Below are positions 9,186 through 17,773 of a stretch of DNA of 64,000 bases, piece by piece (position 1 is the first letter of the stretch; each line of letters opens with the position of its first letter). Below the pieces are notes generated by a model, which searched no databases, was not told the DNA's origin, and saw only the letters and a program-made list of their open reading frames with translations. The stretch covers positions 3,305,501-3,369,500 of the forward strand of contig NZ_CP152049.1 of NCBI RefSeq assembly GCF_038630985.1, read 5' to 3'. Origin of the DNA: Paenibacillus sp. FSL H8-0548. GTDB lineage: Bacteria > Bacillota > Bacilli > Paenibacillales > Paenibacillaceae. A program made the translations under genes and the position numbers.

Positions 9186-10705
9186 CGGACAGCAACACTC
9201 GTAAGCCAAGCGGCAATAGCAATGGTGCCAGCACCATGAGAGCGAAGCCTAAAGCAAAGCAAGGGCATAAACGACCTGGCAGCAGAGGACATGCCTCGCA
9301 GAACGGGCAGCCTCAACAGCAACCAGCAGCACGCAAGCAAAAATCGCCTCGTGAGCTAGCGATGGATACGCTTGTAAAGGTTGCGCAAACAGGAGCATAC
9401 AGCAATCTGCAGCTTAATCGAACGCTGCAGGAGGCCGGCTTGCAGCGTGCTGACGCCGGACTTGTTACTGAGCTTGTATATGGGACAATTCAGCGACAAG
9501 CAACACTAGATTATTGGTTAAGCCGCTTCGTCTCCAAAGGACTGCATAAGCTGGAGCCGTGGGTTCACCAGCTGCTCCGAATGAGCGCTTATCAGCTATT
9601 GTATTTGGATCGCATACCCGCGCATGCAGCAGTTAATGAAGCGGTGACGATCGCCAAAAAACGAGGCCATTCCGGCATATCAGGAATGGTGAACGGCGTG
9701 CTGCGCAGCGTCGATCGGGGCCGTGGCGAGCTTCAAGCCTCGGAAATAAAACATGCAAATCCCATCGTTCAAATTGCGCTGCGCCATTCTTATCCCGAAT
9801 GGCTGGTCGGTCGCTGGGTTGAGGCTTACGGTGTAGAAACGGCTGAAGCCATATGTATTGCAGGCAATGAGCATCCGCATTCCAGCGTTCGGGCAAATCC
9901 GCTTCGCGGCAGTCGAGAGGATGTTATCGAGCAATTGAGAGCAGCAGGCTATGAGGCTGTGCCTTCAGCAATCGCTCCAACAGGGATTGCGATCAATCGC
10001 GGCGGGAATTTGGCCGATACGGATGGTTTTCGAGAAGGTTTATGGACGGTGCAGGATGAGAGCTCGATGCTCGTTGCAGAAGTCGTTGCTCCAAAGGCAG
10101 GCATGCAGGTATTGGATTGCTGCGCAGCACCTGGCGGCAAGAGTACACATCTGGCAGAGCTGATGGGCGGCAAAGGCAAAGTGTGGGCTAATGATCTTCA
10201 TGCACATAAACGCGATCTTATTGTGACACAGACGGAGCGTTTAAAGCTTCGTAATGTCGAGGCGATTACCGAGGATGCGCTTAAGCTGGCGGATCGCTTT
10301 AAGCCGGAATCGATGGACGCTGTATTGCTTGATGCGCCATGCTCGGGTTTCGGCGTTATTAAGCGAAAGCCTGAAATCAAATGGACGAAAACCGCCGGAG
10401 ACGTATCTGATATTGCAGCGGTTCAGCAGCGTTTGTTGAACGCAGTGTGCGGATTAGTTCGTCCAGGCGGCGTGCTCGTATACAGCACATGTACGATTGA
10501 GAAGGATGAGAACGAGCAGCAGATCGCACGTTTTCTCCAGGAACACCCTGAATTTGAACTGAATAGCGATTGGCCGGAGGCTATCGTGGAGCAGTTGAAG
10601 AAAGCAGGGGCTGTTGGCGAGCATTTTGATGGACAAGCACAGCTGCTTCCGCAGCATTTTGACAGCGACGGTTTTTACATTGCAAGGATGGTTAAGCGTC
10701 TATAA
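9182..10705 (+). CDS. rsmB: 16S rRNA (cytosine-967-C5)-methyltransferase
   Basis: 507 residues. It has an NusB-like N-terminal RNA-binding domain (about 55-200) and a SAM-dependent methyltransferase domain with VLDCCAAPGGKSTH, LLDAPCSGFGVIKRKPEIKW and YSTCTIEKDENE, which hold the two catalytic cysteines (in DAPCSG and STC). The first roughly 50 residues are a Lys/Gln/Gly-rich extension not usual in the family; it may be a disordered RNA-binding tail. Its ATG overlaps the fmt stop. Confidence 0.95.
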   Translation: MTDSNTRKPSGNSNGASTMRAKPKAKQGHKRPGSRGHASQNGQPQQQPAARKQKSPRELAMDTLVKVAQTGAYSNLQLNRTLQEAGLQRADAGLVTELVYGTIQRQATLDYWLSRFVSKGLHKLEPWVHQLLRMSAYQLLYLDRIPAHAAVNEAVTIAKKRGHSGISGMVNGVLRSVDRGRGELQASEIKHANPIVQIALRHSYPEWLVGRWVEAYGVETAEAICIAGNEHPHSSVRANPLRGSREDVIEQLRAAGYEAVPSAIAPTGIAINRGGNLADTDGFREGLWTVQDESSMLVAEVVAPKAGMQVLDCCAAPGGKSTHLAELMGGKGKVWANDLHAHKRDLIVTQTERLKLRNVEAITEDALKLADRFKPESMDAVLLDAPCSGFGVIKRKPEIKWTKTAGDVSDIAAVQQRLLNAVCGLVRPGGVLVYSTCTIEKDENEQQIARFLQEHPEFELNSDWPEAIVEQLKKAGAVGEHFDGQAQLLPQHFDSDGFYIARMVKRL

Positions 10706-10804
10706 TTGTGGATTATAGCTCAACATGGACGTTTGTGGTAAAATAAATCGATGGCGGCGAAGAAGACTTTAAGCCGGCCTACTATAAGGTACAGGTGTGA
10801 TGAA

Positions 10805-11851
10805 ATGAAACCATGCATATATGACTATACGCTTGAGCAGCTTCAACAATGGATGAAAGATAACGGCGAGCCGGTATTTCGGGGTGGGCAGCTGTTTGAT
10901 TGGCTGTATGTGAAGCGCGTTAAGAGCTTTGAAGATATGTCCAATCTCTCAAAATCGCTTCGTGACAAGCTGGAGGAAAGCTTTCAGATTATAACGCTAA
11001 GCGAAATTACAAAGTTTGAATCAAAGGACGGCACCGTAAAGTTTCTGTTCGGTCTTCATGACGCGCATGCAATCGAGACGGTTATCATGCGCCATAACTA
11101 TGGCAATAGCATTTGTGTAACAACGCAGGTTGGCTGCCGTATTGGCTGTACGTTCTGTGCTTCTACGCTAGGCGGTTTGAAGCGGAATTTGACTGCTGGC
11201 GAGATCGTCGCCCAAGTCGTGACTGCACAGCAGATGCTAGATGCGACTGGCGAACGCGTATCCAGTATCGTAATTATGGGCTCTGGCGAGCCGTTTGAGA
11301 ATTATGATGCAACGATGGCATTTCTGCGCATTATGATTCATGAAAAAGGACTGAATATCGGACAGCGCCACATTACCGTTTCCACAAGCGGCATTGTGCC
11401 AAGCATGTATAAATTCGCTGAAGAGAACACGCAAATTAATTTGGCCTTGTCGATACATGCGCCAAATGATGCGCTGCGCTCAAAGCTGATGCCGGTTAAT
11501 CGTCGTTTTCCTTTTGATGATGTTATAGCAGCTTGTCATAACTATATCGCTAAGACTGGAAGAAGAATTACGTTTGAATATGCGCTAATTGGTGGAGTCA
11601 ATGATCAGGCCGAGCATGCGCAGGAGCTGGCTGAAGTGCTGCAGGGCATGCTATGCCACGTCAATCTGATTCCTGTCAATCATGTGCCTGAACGGAATTA
11701 TGTTCGTACACCGCGTGAGGATATTTTTGAATTCCAACGCGTCTTGGAGCGGAATAAAGTCAGCGTTACGATTCGGAGAGAGCAAGGGCATGACATTGCG
11801 GCTGCTTGCGGTCAATTAAGAGCGAAACATATGGAGTCTCAGGCGAGGTGA
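10805..11851 (+). CDS. rlmN: Dual-specificity rRNA/tRNA adenine-C2 methyltransferase
   Basis: 348 residues. The radical-SAM cluster motif is CRIGCTFC (C111, C115, C118), followed by [10 protein letters not shown] and, near the C-terminus, AAACGQL, which carries the cysteine that receives the methyl group. RlmN methylates A2503 of 23S rRNA and A37 of some tRNAs. The ATG at 10805 is preferred to 10751 because AGGTGTGATG lies directly upstream and the shorter product matches the family length. Confidence 0.96.
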   Translation: MKPCIYDYTLEQLQQWMKDNGEPVFRGGQLFDWLYVKRVKSFEDMSNLSKSLRDKLEESFQIITLSEITKFESKDGTVKFLFGLHDAHAIETVIMRHNYGNSICVTTQVGCRIGCTFCASTLGGLKRNLTAGEIVAQVVTAQQMLDATGERVSSIVIMGSGEPFENYDATMAFLRIMIHEKGLNIGQRHITVSTSGIVPSMYKFAEENTQINLALSIHAPNDALRSKLMPVNRRFPFDDVIAACHNYIAKTGRRITFEYALIGGVNDQAEHAQELAEVLQGMLCHVNLIPVNHVPERNYVRTPREDIFEFQRVLERNKVSVTIRREQGHDIAAACGQLRAKHMESQAR

Positions 11852-11855
11852 TGAC

Positions 11856-12620
11856 TTGTTGTTAACGGCAAACCGAAGTGATATTGGACGGGTCCGTCAT
11901 GTCAATGAAGATCAATCTTGGGTTAGTCAATTGAATAATGGAATAACGATTGCCATCGTAGCCGATGGCATGGGTGGACACCAGGCTGGCGACGTTGCAA
12001 GCCAGAAGGCTGTCGATGCATTTCGCAGCATGCTGGTGCAAAGCGCTGCAAAGGCGGATCTTTCTATTCAAGAAGGAAAAATGCTCATTAGGCAAGCGAT
12101 TTCGCAAGCAAATGATGCTGTATTTGAGCTGGCTTCCCGCAATGAGCGTTATCATAATATGGGGACAACAATTGTAGCTGCCTTAGTAAAGCAGGATAAT
12201 GCGATTATTGGACATGTTGGCGACAGCAGAGCTTATAAAATTACGCAAGGCGTCATTACGCAATTAACGCATGATCATACTCTAGTTAATGAATTGGTCA
12301 AATCCGGACAGCTTAGCGAGGAGGAGGCGGCACATCATCCCCGCCGCAATGTTCTGACTCGCGCAGTTGGTACGGATTCGCATGTTGACATTGATGTACA
12401 GGCAGTTGAATGGTCCTCTGAGGACATTTTGCTGCTGTGCAGCGATGGGCTATCCAATATGGTGAGCGAGCAGCAAATGCTGCAAATGGTCACAAGTGAG
12501 CAGCTTGAGTTGGATGCTAAAGCTGATCATCTCATTCAGCTTGCGCTTCATGCTGGCGGGGACGACAATATAACCGTCGTACTTCTGCAAGAAGCGATTG
12601 GCACGAATCGAGAGGGGTGA
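11856..12620 (+). CDS. prpC: PP2C-type Ser/Thr protein phosphatase
   Basis: 254 residues. PPM/PP2C motifs: SDIGRVRHVNEDQ, VADGMGGHQAGD with the metal-binding Asp residues, IGHVGDSRAYK, and GGDDNITVVLL at the end. It is the partner that reverses PrkC phosphorylation; the two genes are adjacent in the same operon. The start is TTG, at 11856 or 11859, 4 to 7 bases after GAGGTGA, which is itself part of the rlmN stop region. Confidence 0.95.
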   Translation: MLLTANRSDIGRVRHVNEDQSWVSQLNNGITIAIVADGMGGHQAGDVASQKAVDAFRSMLVQSAAKADLSIQEGKMLIRQAISQANDAVFELASRNERYHNMGTTIVAALVKQDNAIIGHVGDSRAYKITQGVITQLTHDHTLVNELVKSGQLSEEEAAHHPRRNVLTRAVGTDSHVDIDVQAVEWSSEDILLLCSDGLSNMVSEQQMLQMVTSEQLELDAKADHLIQLALHAGGDDNITVVLLQEAIGTNREG

Positions 12621-12625
12621 CAAGG

Positions 12626-14752
12626 ATGATCGGACAAGATCTAGGCGGACGCTATGAAATTTTGACACGCATTGGCGGCGGCGGGATGGCGCTTGTATAT
12701 AAAGCACATGATGTGCTGCTGAATAGAAATGTTGCAGTAAAGGTACTGAGGCAGCAATTTGTACATGACGAGGAATTTATTCGCCGTTTCCGTCGCGAGG
12801 CACAGTCTGCGGCTGCGCTATCGCATCCGAACGTCGTCAGCATTTATGATGTAGGACAAGAAGAGGATACACATTATATCGTTATGGAATACATTGAAGG
12901 CCATAATTTGAATGAAGTGATACTAGAGCGTGCGCCGTTGCAGCCTGATGAAGCGGTGCGTATTGCTATGCAAATTGCAGATGCGCTCGATCATGCGCAT
13001 CAGAATCATATTATTCATCGCGATATTAAGCCTCATAATATATTAATTGGTAAAAATGGACGTGTGAAGGTTACAGACTTCGGTATTGCTAGAGCAGTCA
13101 CTTCGTCTACAATTACACAGACGGGCTCGGTTCTCGGCTCGGTTCACTATTTTTCTCCTGAGCATGCGAAGGGGATCAATACCGGTGAGAAATCGGATTT
13201 ATACTCCCTCGGCATCGTGCTTTATCAGATGCTGACAGCAAAGCTGCCTTTTCTTGGCGAGAGCCCAATTAGCGTTGCTTTGAAGCATCTGCAGGAAAAT
13301 TTCGAGGAGCCGCGTATCGTCAATCCACATATTCCGCAAAGCGTTGAGAACGTGATACTTAAAGCGATGCGCAAAAATCCGAACGAGCGTTACGGCTCCG
13401 CGCATGAAATGCTGCTTGATCTGGATACCTGCTTGCGCCCAGAGCGATTGAAGGAACCCAAAATCACATTTATCCATGTGAACGATATGGAAGAGACGCG
13501 TGTTATGCCGGCCATTCGCGGTGATTTCCCGCCACCAGCGCCTAAGGAGCAGGAAAGGAATCAACCGCTTTCTTCTAAAACGGATGAGCAAGCAAAAGAT
13601 AGTACGCTGACGCCCAAGGCGAAGGGGTGGAAGAAGCCGCTAACTGTCGTTGGGGTGACTTTAATTATTCTAGCACTTATTATAGGGGGCTTTATCTGGC
13701 TTTTAGGCTGGCTGGATGTTGCTGAGGTGGATGTGCCTTATGTGGTTGGCAAGTCAGAAACAGAAGCACGGCAGATGATTGAGGCGGTTGGACTTAAGGT
13801 TGAGGATCCTGTTCTTCATGAGCATAACAAGGAAGTTCCGAAGGATCAGGTGCTTAGTCAAACCAAGAGGAATATGAGAGTCAAGGAAGGCTCCCTCATT
13901 CAAATTACAGTCAGTGACGGACCCGAGCTCGAGGAGCTGGGCAACTATGTCGGTAAATCGCTGCAAACGGCGATTGATGAGCTGGGCGCCTTAGGCGTTA
14001 TAGAGGATCAAATCATGATAGAATACGTGTTCAGCGAGGAAGCTGCAGACACGATTATTCAGCAGTCTCCTAAGCCAGGGGAGGAATACAACCCAGAGTC
14101 TGTTGAATTCAAATTCATGGTCAGCAAAGGCCGTGAGACGGTTCCTATGCCGAACCTCATTGGCAAGCGGCTTGATGAAGCCAAAGATTTAATTAAGGCA
14201 AACGAGCTGACGCTTGACACTGCAGATATTTTATATGAGCCAAGCTATTTGCATCAGAAGGATTTTGTCATTAGCCAAGATCCGTACAAGCCGAAGGATC
14301 TGGTTTCAAAAGGCGCTAAGATATCGATCCGAGTGAGCTCCGGTCCGCCAGCCGATGCGAAGAATCATCAGTTCAATATTGTGATTTCTCCAGCAGAGGC
14401 AGGAAAGACCAGTGAAATTAGAATTATATATTCCGATGCAAGCGGTGAAAATATCGAATGGGATAAGAGGCAAATTACAAGCACGCAAACATTCCCTGTT
14501 ACGGTTATCGTGGCGCCGGATACGGAAGCTAATGTGACGGTTTATCGCGACAATCAGTTCATCGATAGAAAAGTCATCACGTACGAGGAACTATTGAAGG
14601 GTACGAATTCATCCACCTTGACTATTCCGGGTGAAGAAGTGCAGGCGACAGAAGAGCCGGTACAAGCGGAGGTTGACGAAAGCAATGATGAGCCAATTGA
14701 AGAAGAGCAAACAGGGCAGCAAGAACAGCAGCAAGAGTCAGAGCAGCCATAA
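12626..14752 (+). CDS. prkC: PASTA-domain Ser/Thr protein kinase
   Basis: 708 residues. Kinase domain about 1-270: GGGGMA loop, K39 in AVKVL, HRDIKPHN with D133, DFG at 151, TITQTGSVLGS activation loop. One membrane span at about 338-360, then three PASTA repeats (about 369-573) outside the cell, which in this family bind peptidoglycan fragments or lipid II and signal dormancy exit. A further beta domain and an unusually acidic, Gln-rich tail follow. The ATG at 12626 has a better-spaced AGGGGTG than the GTG at 12617. The last 68 bases also encode the start of rsgA in another frame. Confidence 0.95.
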   Translation: MIGQDLGGRYEILTRIGGGGMALVYKAHDVLLNRNVAVKVLRQQFVHDEEFIRRFRREAQSAAALSHPNVVSIYDVGQEEDTHYIVMEYIEGHNLNEVILERAPLQPDEAVRIAMQIADALDHAHQNHIIHRDIKPHNILIGKNGRVKVTDFGIARAVTSSTITQTGSVLGSVHYFSPEHAKGINTGEKSDLYSLGIVLYQMLTAKLPFLGESPISVALKHLQENFEEPRIVNPHIPQSVENVILKAMRKNPNERYGSAHEMLLDLDTCLRPERLKEPKITFIHVNDMEETRVMPAIRGDFPPPAPKEQERNQPLSSKTDEQAKDSTLTPKAKGWKKPLTVVGVTLIILALIIGGFIWLLGWLDVAEVDVPYVVGKSETEARQMIEAVGLKVEDPVLHEHNKEVPKDQVLSQTKRNMRVKEGSLIQITVSDGPELEELGNYVGKSLQTAIDELGALGVIEDQIMIEYVFSEEAADTIIQQSPKPGEEYNPESVEFKFMVSKGRETVPMPNLIGKRLDEAKDLIKANELTLDTADILYEPSYLHQKDFVISQDPYKPKDLVSKGAKISIRVSSGPPADAKNHQFNIVISPAEAGKTSEIRIIYSDASGENIEWDKRQITSTQTFPVTVIVAPDTEANVTVYRDNQFIDRKVITYEELLKGTNSSTLTIPGEEVQATEEPVQAEVDESNDEPIEEEQTGQQEQQQESEQP

Positions 14753-15677
14753 TAGCAAAGAAGGACATCTCAAAGGAACAATCGTAAAGGCGTTAAGCGG
14801 TTATTACTATGTACGCGCTGAGCATGCGGCATCGGATTCGGTAACGATCCAATGCCGCGCTCGAGGCGTCTTTAAGAATAGGGGCCTTACACCATTAGTT
14901 GGTGATGTGGTTATGTACAGCCTAACGGAGAACGGGGAGGGAACGGTCGAGGAGCTATTGCCGCGCTCATCCGAGCTTATACGTCCGCCGGTTGCTAATA
15001 TAGATCTGGCGATACTCGTATTTTCCGTTACGGAGCCCGCTTTGAATTTACAGCTGCTGGATAAGTTTCTTGTGCATATCGAGCATGCAGGCATACCAGC
15101 TGTACTTTGCTTAAGCAAGCAAGATCTGGAAAATGAAGGCTTAGAGTCAAAGGAAGCAACGGTCGCTGCTGCTGCAGTTAATCGTATATACCGTCCTCTT
15201 GGCTATGAGGTCTATGGGACAAGCTCGCTGCTTGGCGAGGGGATCGTTCCTTTTCAAGAAAGACTGGTTGGTCATTTGGCCGTTTTTGCCGGACAATCTG
15301 GTGTAGGAAAGTCATCACTGCTAAACGCAATCGTTCCTGGATTAAAGCTGGAAACGAACGAAATTAGCAATCGACTTGGGCGTGGCAAGCATACGACTAG
15401 ACATGTCGAGCTGATTGAAATTGGCGGCGGTTTAGTAGCTGATACGCCTGGGTTCAGCCAGCTTGATTTCCAAGAGCTCGGCATAGAGGATTTGGGATAT
15501 TGCTTTGTGGAGATGCGGGAGCTCTCTCCTGATTGCAAATTTAGGGGCTGTACGCATGTCCATGAGCCAGGCTGCGCTGTACTTGCAGCGCTTGAAGCCG
15601 GGAAAATAGAAAAAAGCAGGCACGAGCATTACTTATTATTTTTGGCAGAGATGAAAGAGAATAAACGGAGGTACTAA
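14685..15677 (+). CDS. rsgA: Ribosome small-subunit-dependent GTPase A
   Basis: Circularly permuted GTPase: OB-fold ([14 protein letters not shown]), then SKQD (G4), [12 protein letters not shown] (G1), DTPGFSQL (G3), and a zinc-knuckle [14 protein letters not shown]. It aids late 30S assembly. There is no ATG, GTG or TTG between the prkC stop (14752) and the conserved OB-fold, so translation must start inside prkC. Candidates are ATG 14685 or 14688, or TTG 14697, none with a strong ribosome site. The resulting N-terminal tail of about 25 residues is Lys/Ser-rich. Next gene rpe overlaps by one base. Confidence 0.93.
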   Translation: MMSQLKKSKQGSKNSSKSQSSHNSKEGHLKGTIVKALSGYYYVRAEHAASDSVTIQCRARGVFKNRGLTPLVGDVVMYSLTENGEGTVEELLPRSSELIRPPVANIDLAILVFSVTEPALNLQLLDKFLVHIEHAGIPAVLCLSKQDLENEGLESKEATVAAAAVNRIYRPLGYEVYGTSSLLGEGIVPFQERLVGHLAVFAGQSGVGKSSLLNAIVPGLKLETNEISNRLGRGKHTTRHVELIEIGGGLVADTPGFSQLDFQELGIEDLGYCFVEMRELSPDCKFRGCTHVHEPGCAVLAALEAGKIEKSRHEHYLLFLAEMKENKRRY

Positions 15678-16327
15678 TGACTATGACAATTATCGCGCCA
15701 TCTATTTTGTCCGCTGATTTTGCACGTCTTGGCGAGGAAATTAAGGCCGTCGAGGCAGCGGGAGCGGATTGGATACACGTTGATGTGATGGATGGGCATT
15801 TTGTTCCCAATCTGACGTTTGGTCCGCCGGTTATCTCGGCTGTGCGATCAGCGACTAAGCTGCCGTTCGATGTTCATTTAATGATTGAACGTCCGGAGCT
15901 ATCGATTCCTGACTATATTGCTGCGGGAGCCGACAGAATTACGGTCCATGCTGAGGCTTGTGTGCATTTGCACAGAACAGTGCATGATATCAAAGAAAAG
16001 GGTCTCCCTGTTGGCGTAGCGATTAATCCAGCCACACCGGTATCGGTGCTCGAGTCTATTTTGCATGATCTTGATCTAGTATTGATTATGACGGTCAATC
16101 CGGGATTTGGCGGACAAAAATTTATTCCCTACTCGCTGGTGAAATTACGTCAGGTTCGCGCGATGCTTGAAGAGCGGGGGCTTGATGAAGTATTGGTTCA
16201 GGTTGACGGCGGTGTTAATTCATCAACGGCAGCGGTGATTCGAGAGGCAGGAGCTAACGTGCTTGTAGCCGGGAATGCTGTGTTTGCAGAGAAGGATCGC
16301 GCCGCGGCAATTGCCGGATTGCGCTAG
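15677..16327 (+). CDS. rpe: Ribulose-phosphate 3-epimerase
   Basis: 216 residues, full length. TIM-barrel motifs: [31 protein letters not shown] (metal-binding His and Asp), [20 protein letters not shown] and VDGGVN. It interconverts ribulose 5-phosphate and xylulose 5-phosphate in the pentose phosphate pathway. The start (TAATG junction with rsgA) may be 15677 or the in-frame ATG at 15683. In Bacillus thiN follows rpe; here a small membrane protein does. Confidence 0.96.
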   Translation: MTMTIIAPSILSADFARLGEEIKAVEAAGADWIHVDVMDGHFVPNLTFGPPVISAVRSATKLPFDVHLMIERPELSIPDYIAAGADRITVHAEACVHLHRTVHDIKEKGLPVGVAINPATPVSVLESILHDLDLVLIMTVNPGFGGQKFIPYSLVKLRQVRAMLEERGLDEVLVQVDGGVNSSTAAVIREAGANVLVAGNAVFAEKDRAAAIAGLR

Positions 16328-16339
16328 AGGAGATCTACG

Positions 16340-16615
16340 ATGAATGAACGGCTAAAAACGACATTCTGGCTGCTTGGCTATGCTTTTCTTACTGGCCTGA
16401 TGCTGACGGTTTTTTCACTCATAGAAGAGTTTTATCGCTATCTTTTTTCTTTGCTGGCGTTATATTTAGGCATTCGCTTCTTTCGACGGTTTGAGACGCT
16501 GGGATTGCGTATTGGCTACTTTGTGTTGTCAGTTATATTTTATTTACTGATTGCAGTCATTGTCTCCATGTTTATTTATGTTAAGCAATATTCAGACACT
16601 CTACCGGGAGTGTGA
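16340..16615 (+). CDS. Small integral membrane protein between rpe and spoVM
   Basis: Function not recognised. 91 residues, mostly hydrophobic: segments at about 8-26, 33-48 and 57-82, the middle one being Leu/Tyr-rich and followed by RFFRRFE. The start ATG lies 13 bases after rpe with GGAGATC upstream, so it is probably the last gene of this run. It stands where thiN sits in Bacillus but shows no likeness to a thiamine pyrophosphokinase. Confidence 0.7.
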   Translation: MNERLKTTFWLLGYAFLTGLMLTVFSLIEEFYRYLFSLLALYLGIRFFRRFETLGLRIGYFVLSVIFYLLIAVIVSMFIYVKQYSDTLPGV

Positions 16616-16735
16616 TGGTCTCTCTTCATGGCTCGCGATGGAATAGGACGAACTAATGACGCATAGGATGTTTACATGAGCGTAGGATGTTTGTCACGGA
16701 TTAATTCGATGAGCGTGTCTGAGGAGGGATGAGGC

Positions 16736-16816
16736 ATGAAATTTTATACAATCAAACTGCCTAAATTTTTGGGCGGATTCGTAAAGGCAATTTTGAATAC
16801 CTTCCAAAAAAATTAG
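16736..16816 (+). CDS. spoVM: Stage V sporulation micro-protein SpoVM
   Basis: 26 residues, too short for most gene callers. It begins MKFYTIKLPKFLGGFVKAIL and ends NTFQKN, the SpoVM pattern of an amphipathic helix broken by a proline at position 9. SpoVM recognises the positive curvature of the forespore membrane and starts coat assembly with SpoIVA, and inhibits FtsH. GGAGGGATGAGGC precedes the ATG. Its place between rpe and rpmB is the same as in Bacillus subtilis, which supports the call. A strong terminator follows. Confidence 0.95.
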   Translation: MKFYTIKLPKFLGGFVKAILNTFQKN

Positions 16817-16866
16817 ATCAGATGCTGCGGGACACCCTTCGGCCGTGATCGTACAAAAAGTAAAAG

Positions 16867-16894
16867 AAAAGCACCTGAGAGCTCAGGTGCTTTT
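16867..16894. terminator. Bidirectional terminator between spoVM and rpmB
   Basis: Inverted repeat AAAAGCACCTGA/TCAGGTGCTTTT around a 4-base centre. The T-run on one side and the A-run on the other let it stop both the rightward spoVM transcript and the leftward rpmB transcript. Confidence 0.88.
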
Positions 16895-16914
16895 GTCTAT
16901 GGCCAAAGCCATCA

Positions 16915-17103
16915 TTATACGCGGGTAACTTTACCAGCCTTCAGTGCGCGAGTGCTGACATAAACACGTTTCGGTTTACCGTCAACCAAAATACGAACCT
17001 TCTGCACGTTTACGCCCCAAGAACGACGTGTTTTGTTGTTTGCGTGGGAAACGTTGTTACCTTTACCAGGTGCTTTACCTGTAAGAAAACATTTGCGGGA
17101 CAT
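16915..17103 (-). CDS. rpmB: Ribosomal protein bL28
   Basis: 62 residues: [20 protein letters not shown] at the start, then [17 protein letters not shown] and [16 protein letters not shown]. Small basic protein of the 50S subunit. The ATG at 17103 is right after AGGAGGTGTAGTC on the minus strand; the longer open frame to 17199 is not needed. Only Cys5 is present, so the four-cysteine zinc site found in some bL28 proteins is absent. Facing away from the neighbouring yloU gene, as in Bacillus. Confidence 0.97.
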   Translation of the reverse strand: MSRKCFLTGKAPGKGNNVSHANNKTRRSWGVNVQKVRILVDGKPKRVYVSTRALKAGKVTRV

Positions 17104-17395
17104 GACTACACCTCCTTTAGATCTTGCGTGAGCAAAACTAATTCCATAAATATGGCTCGTTATGCGTGAGGAAAAATTGATTCGAAAGCGAAATAACATT
17201 TAAACACACTTGAATATCGTATCATAAACATCTCTTCTATTCAACATAAATATACGGATATGCATGTTCTTTATGGCTGCGAAAGTTTGTGAAGATGCAG
17301 AAAGATTGGATTTATTGAACGGACTTCTATAAAGAGGCTGTTTATAGTACAATGGTACTTAGTCCATAGTTTATACAGTAAGGGAGTGTAATTAC

Positions 17396-17755
17396 ATGAC
17401 TCTACAGCTAAGTACAGAATATGGTTCCATTCATGTTTCAGACCATTGTATAGCGCTTATTGCCGGGTCTGCGGCTATGGATTGTTATGGACTTGTCGGT
17501 ATGGCGTCTCGTAAGCAGTTGAAGGATGGAATTGCCGAGTTGCTCGGACGAGAGAATTTGACTCGTGGTATTGAAATTAGAAGAGAAAATGAAGAGCTTC
17601 ACATCGACCTCTACATCATCGTGAGCTATGGCACGAAAATTTCCGAGGTCGCTCATAACATTCAATCTAAGGTGAAGTATGTACTGAATGATGTAATCGG
17701 TCTACAAGTGGAAGAAGTCCATATAATTGTGCAAGATGTTCGGGTACTTAAGTAA
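17396..17755 (+). CDS. yloU: Asp23/Gls24-family protein YloU
   Basis: 119 residues. Asp23/Gls24 pattern: STEYGSIHVSDHCIALIAGSAAMDCYGLVGM, a central region for oligomerisation, and VEEVHIIVQDVRV near the end. Family members form envelope-associated assemblies. The gene always sits before fakA in Firmicutes, and here the gap is 18 bases, so the two are co-transcribed. Confidence 0.92.
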   Translation: MTLQLSTEYGSIHVSDHCIALIAGSAAMDCYGLVGMASRKQLKDGIAELLGRENLTRGIEIRRENEELHIDLYIIVSYGTKISEVAHNIQSKVKYVLNDVIGLQVEEVHIIVQDVRVLK

Positions 17756-17773
17756 CAGAGAGGGGACAAATCG

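Noticed and set aside
16660..16700. Direct repeat TAGGATGTTT (two copies) before spoVM
   Set aside because: Only 10 bases and two copies; could arise by chance. Not a CRISPR or clear operator.
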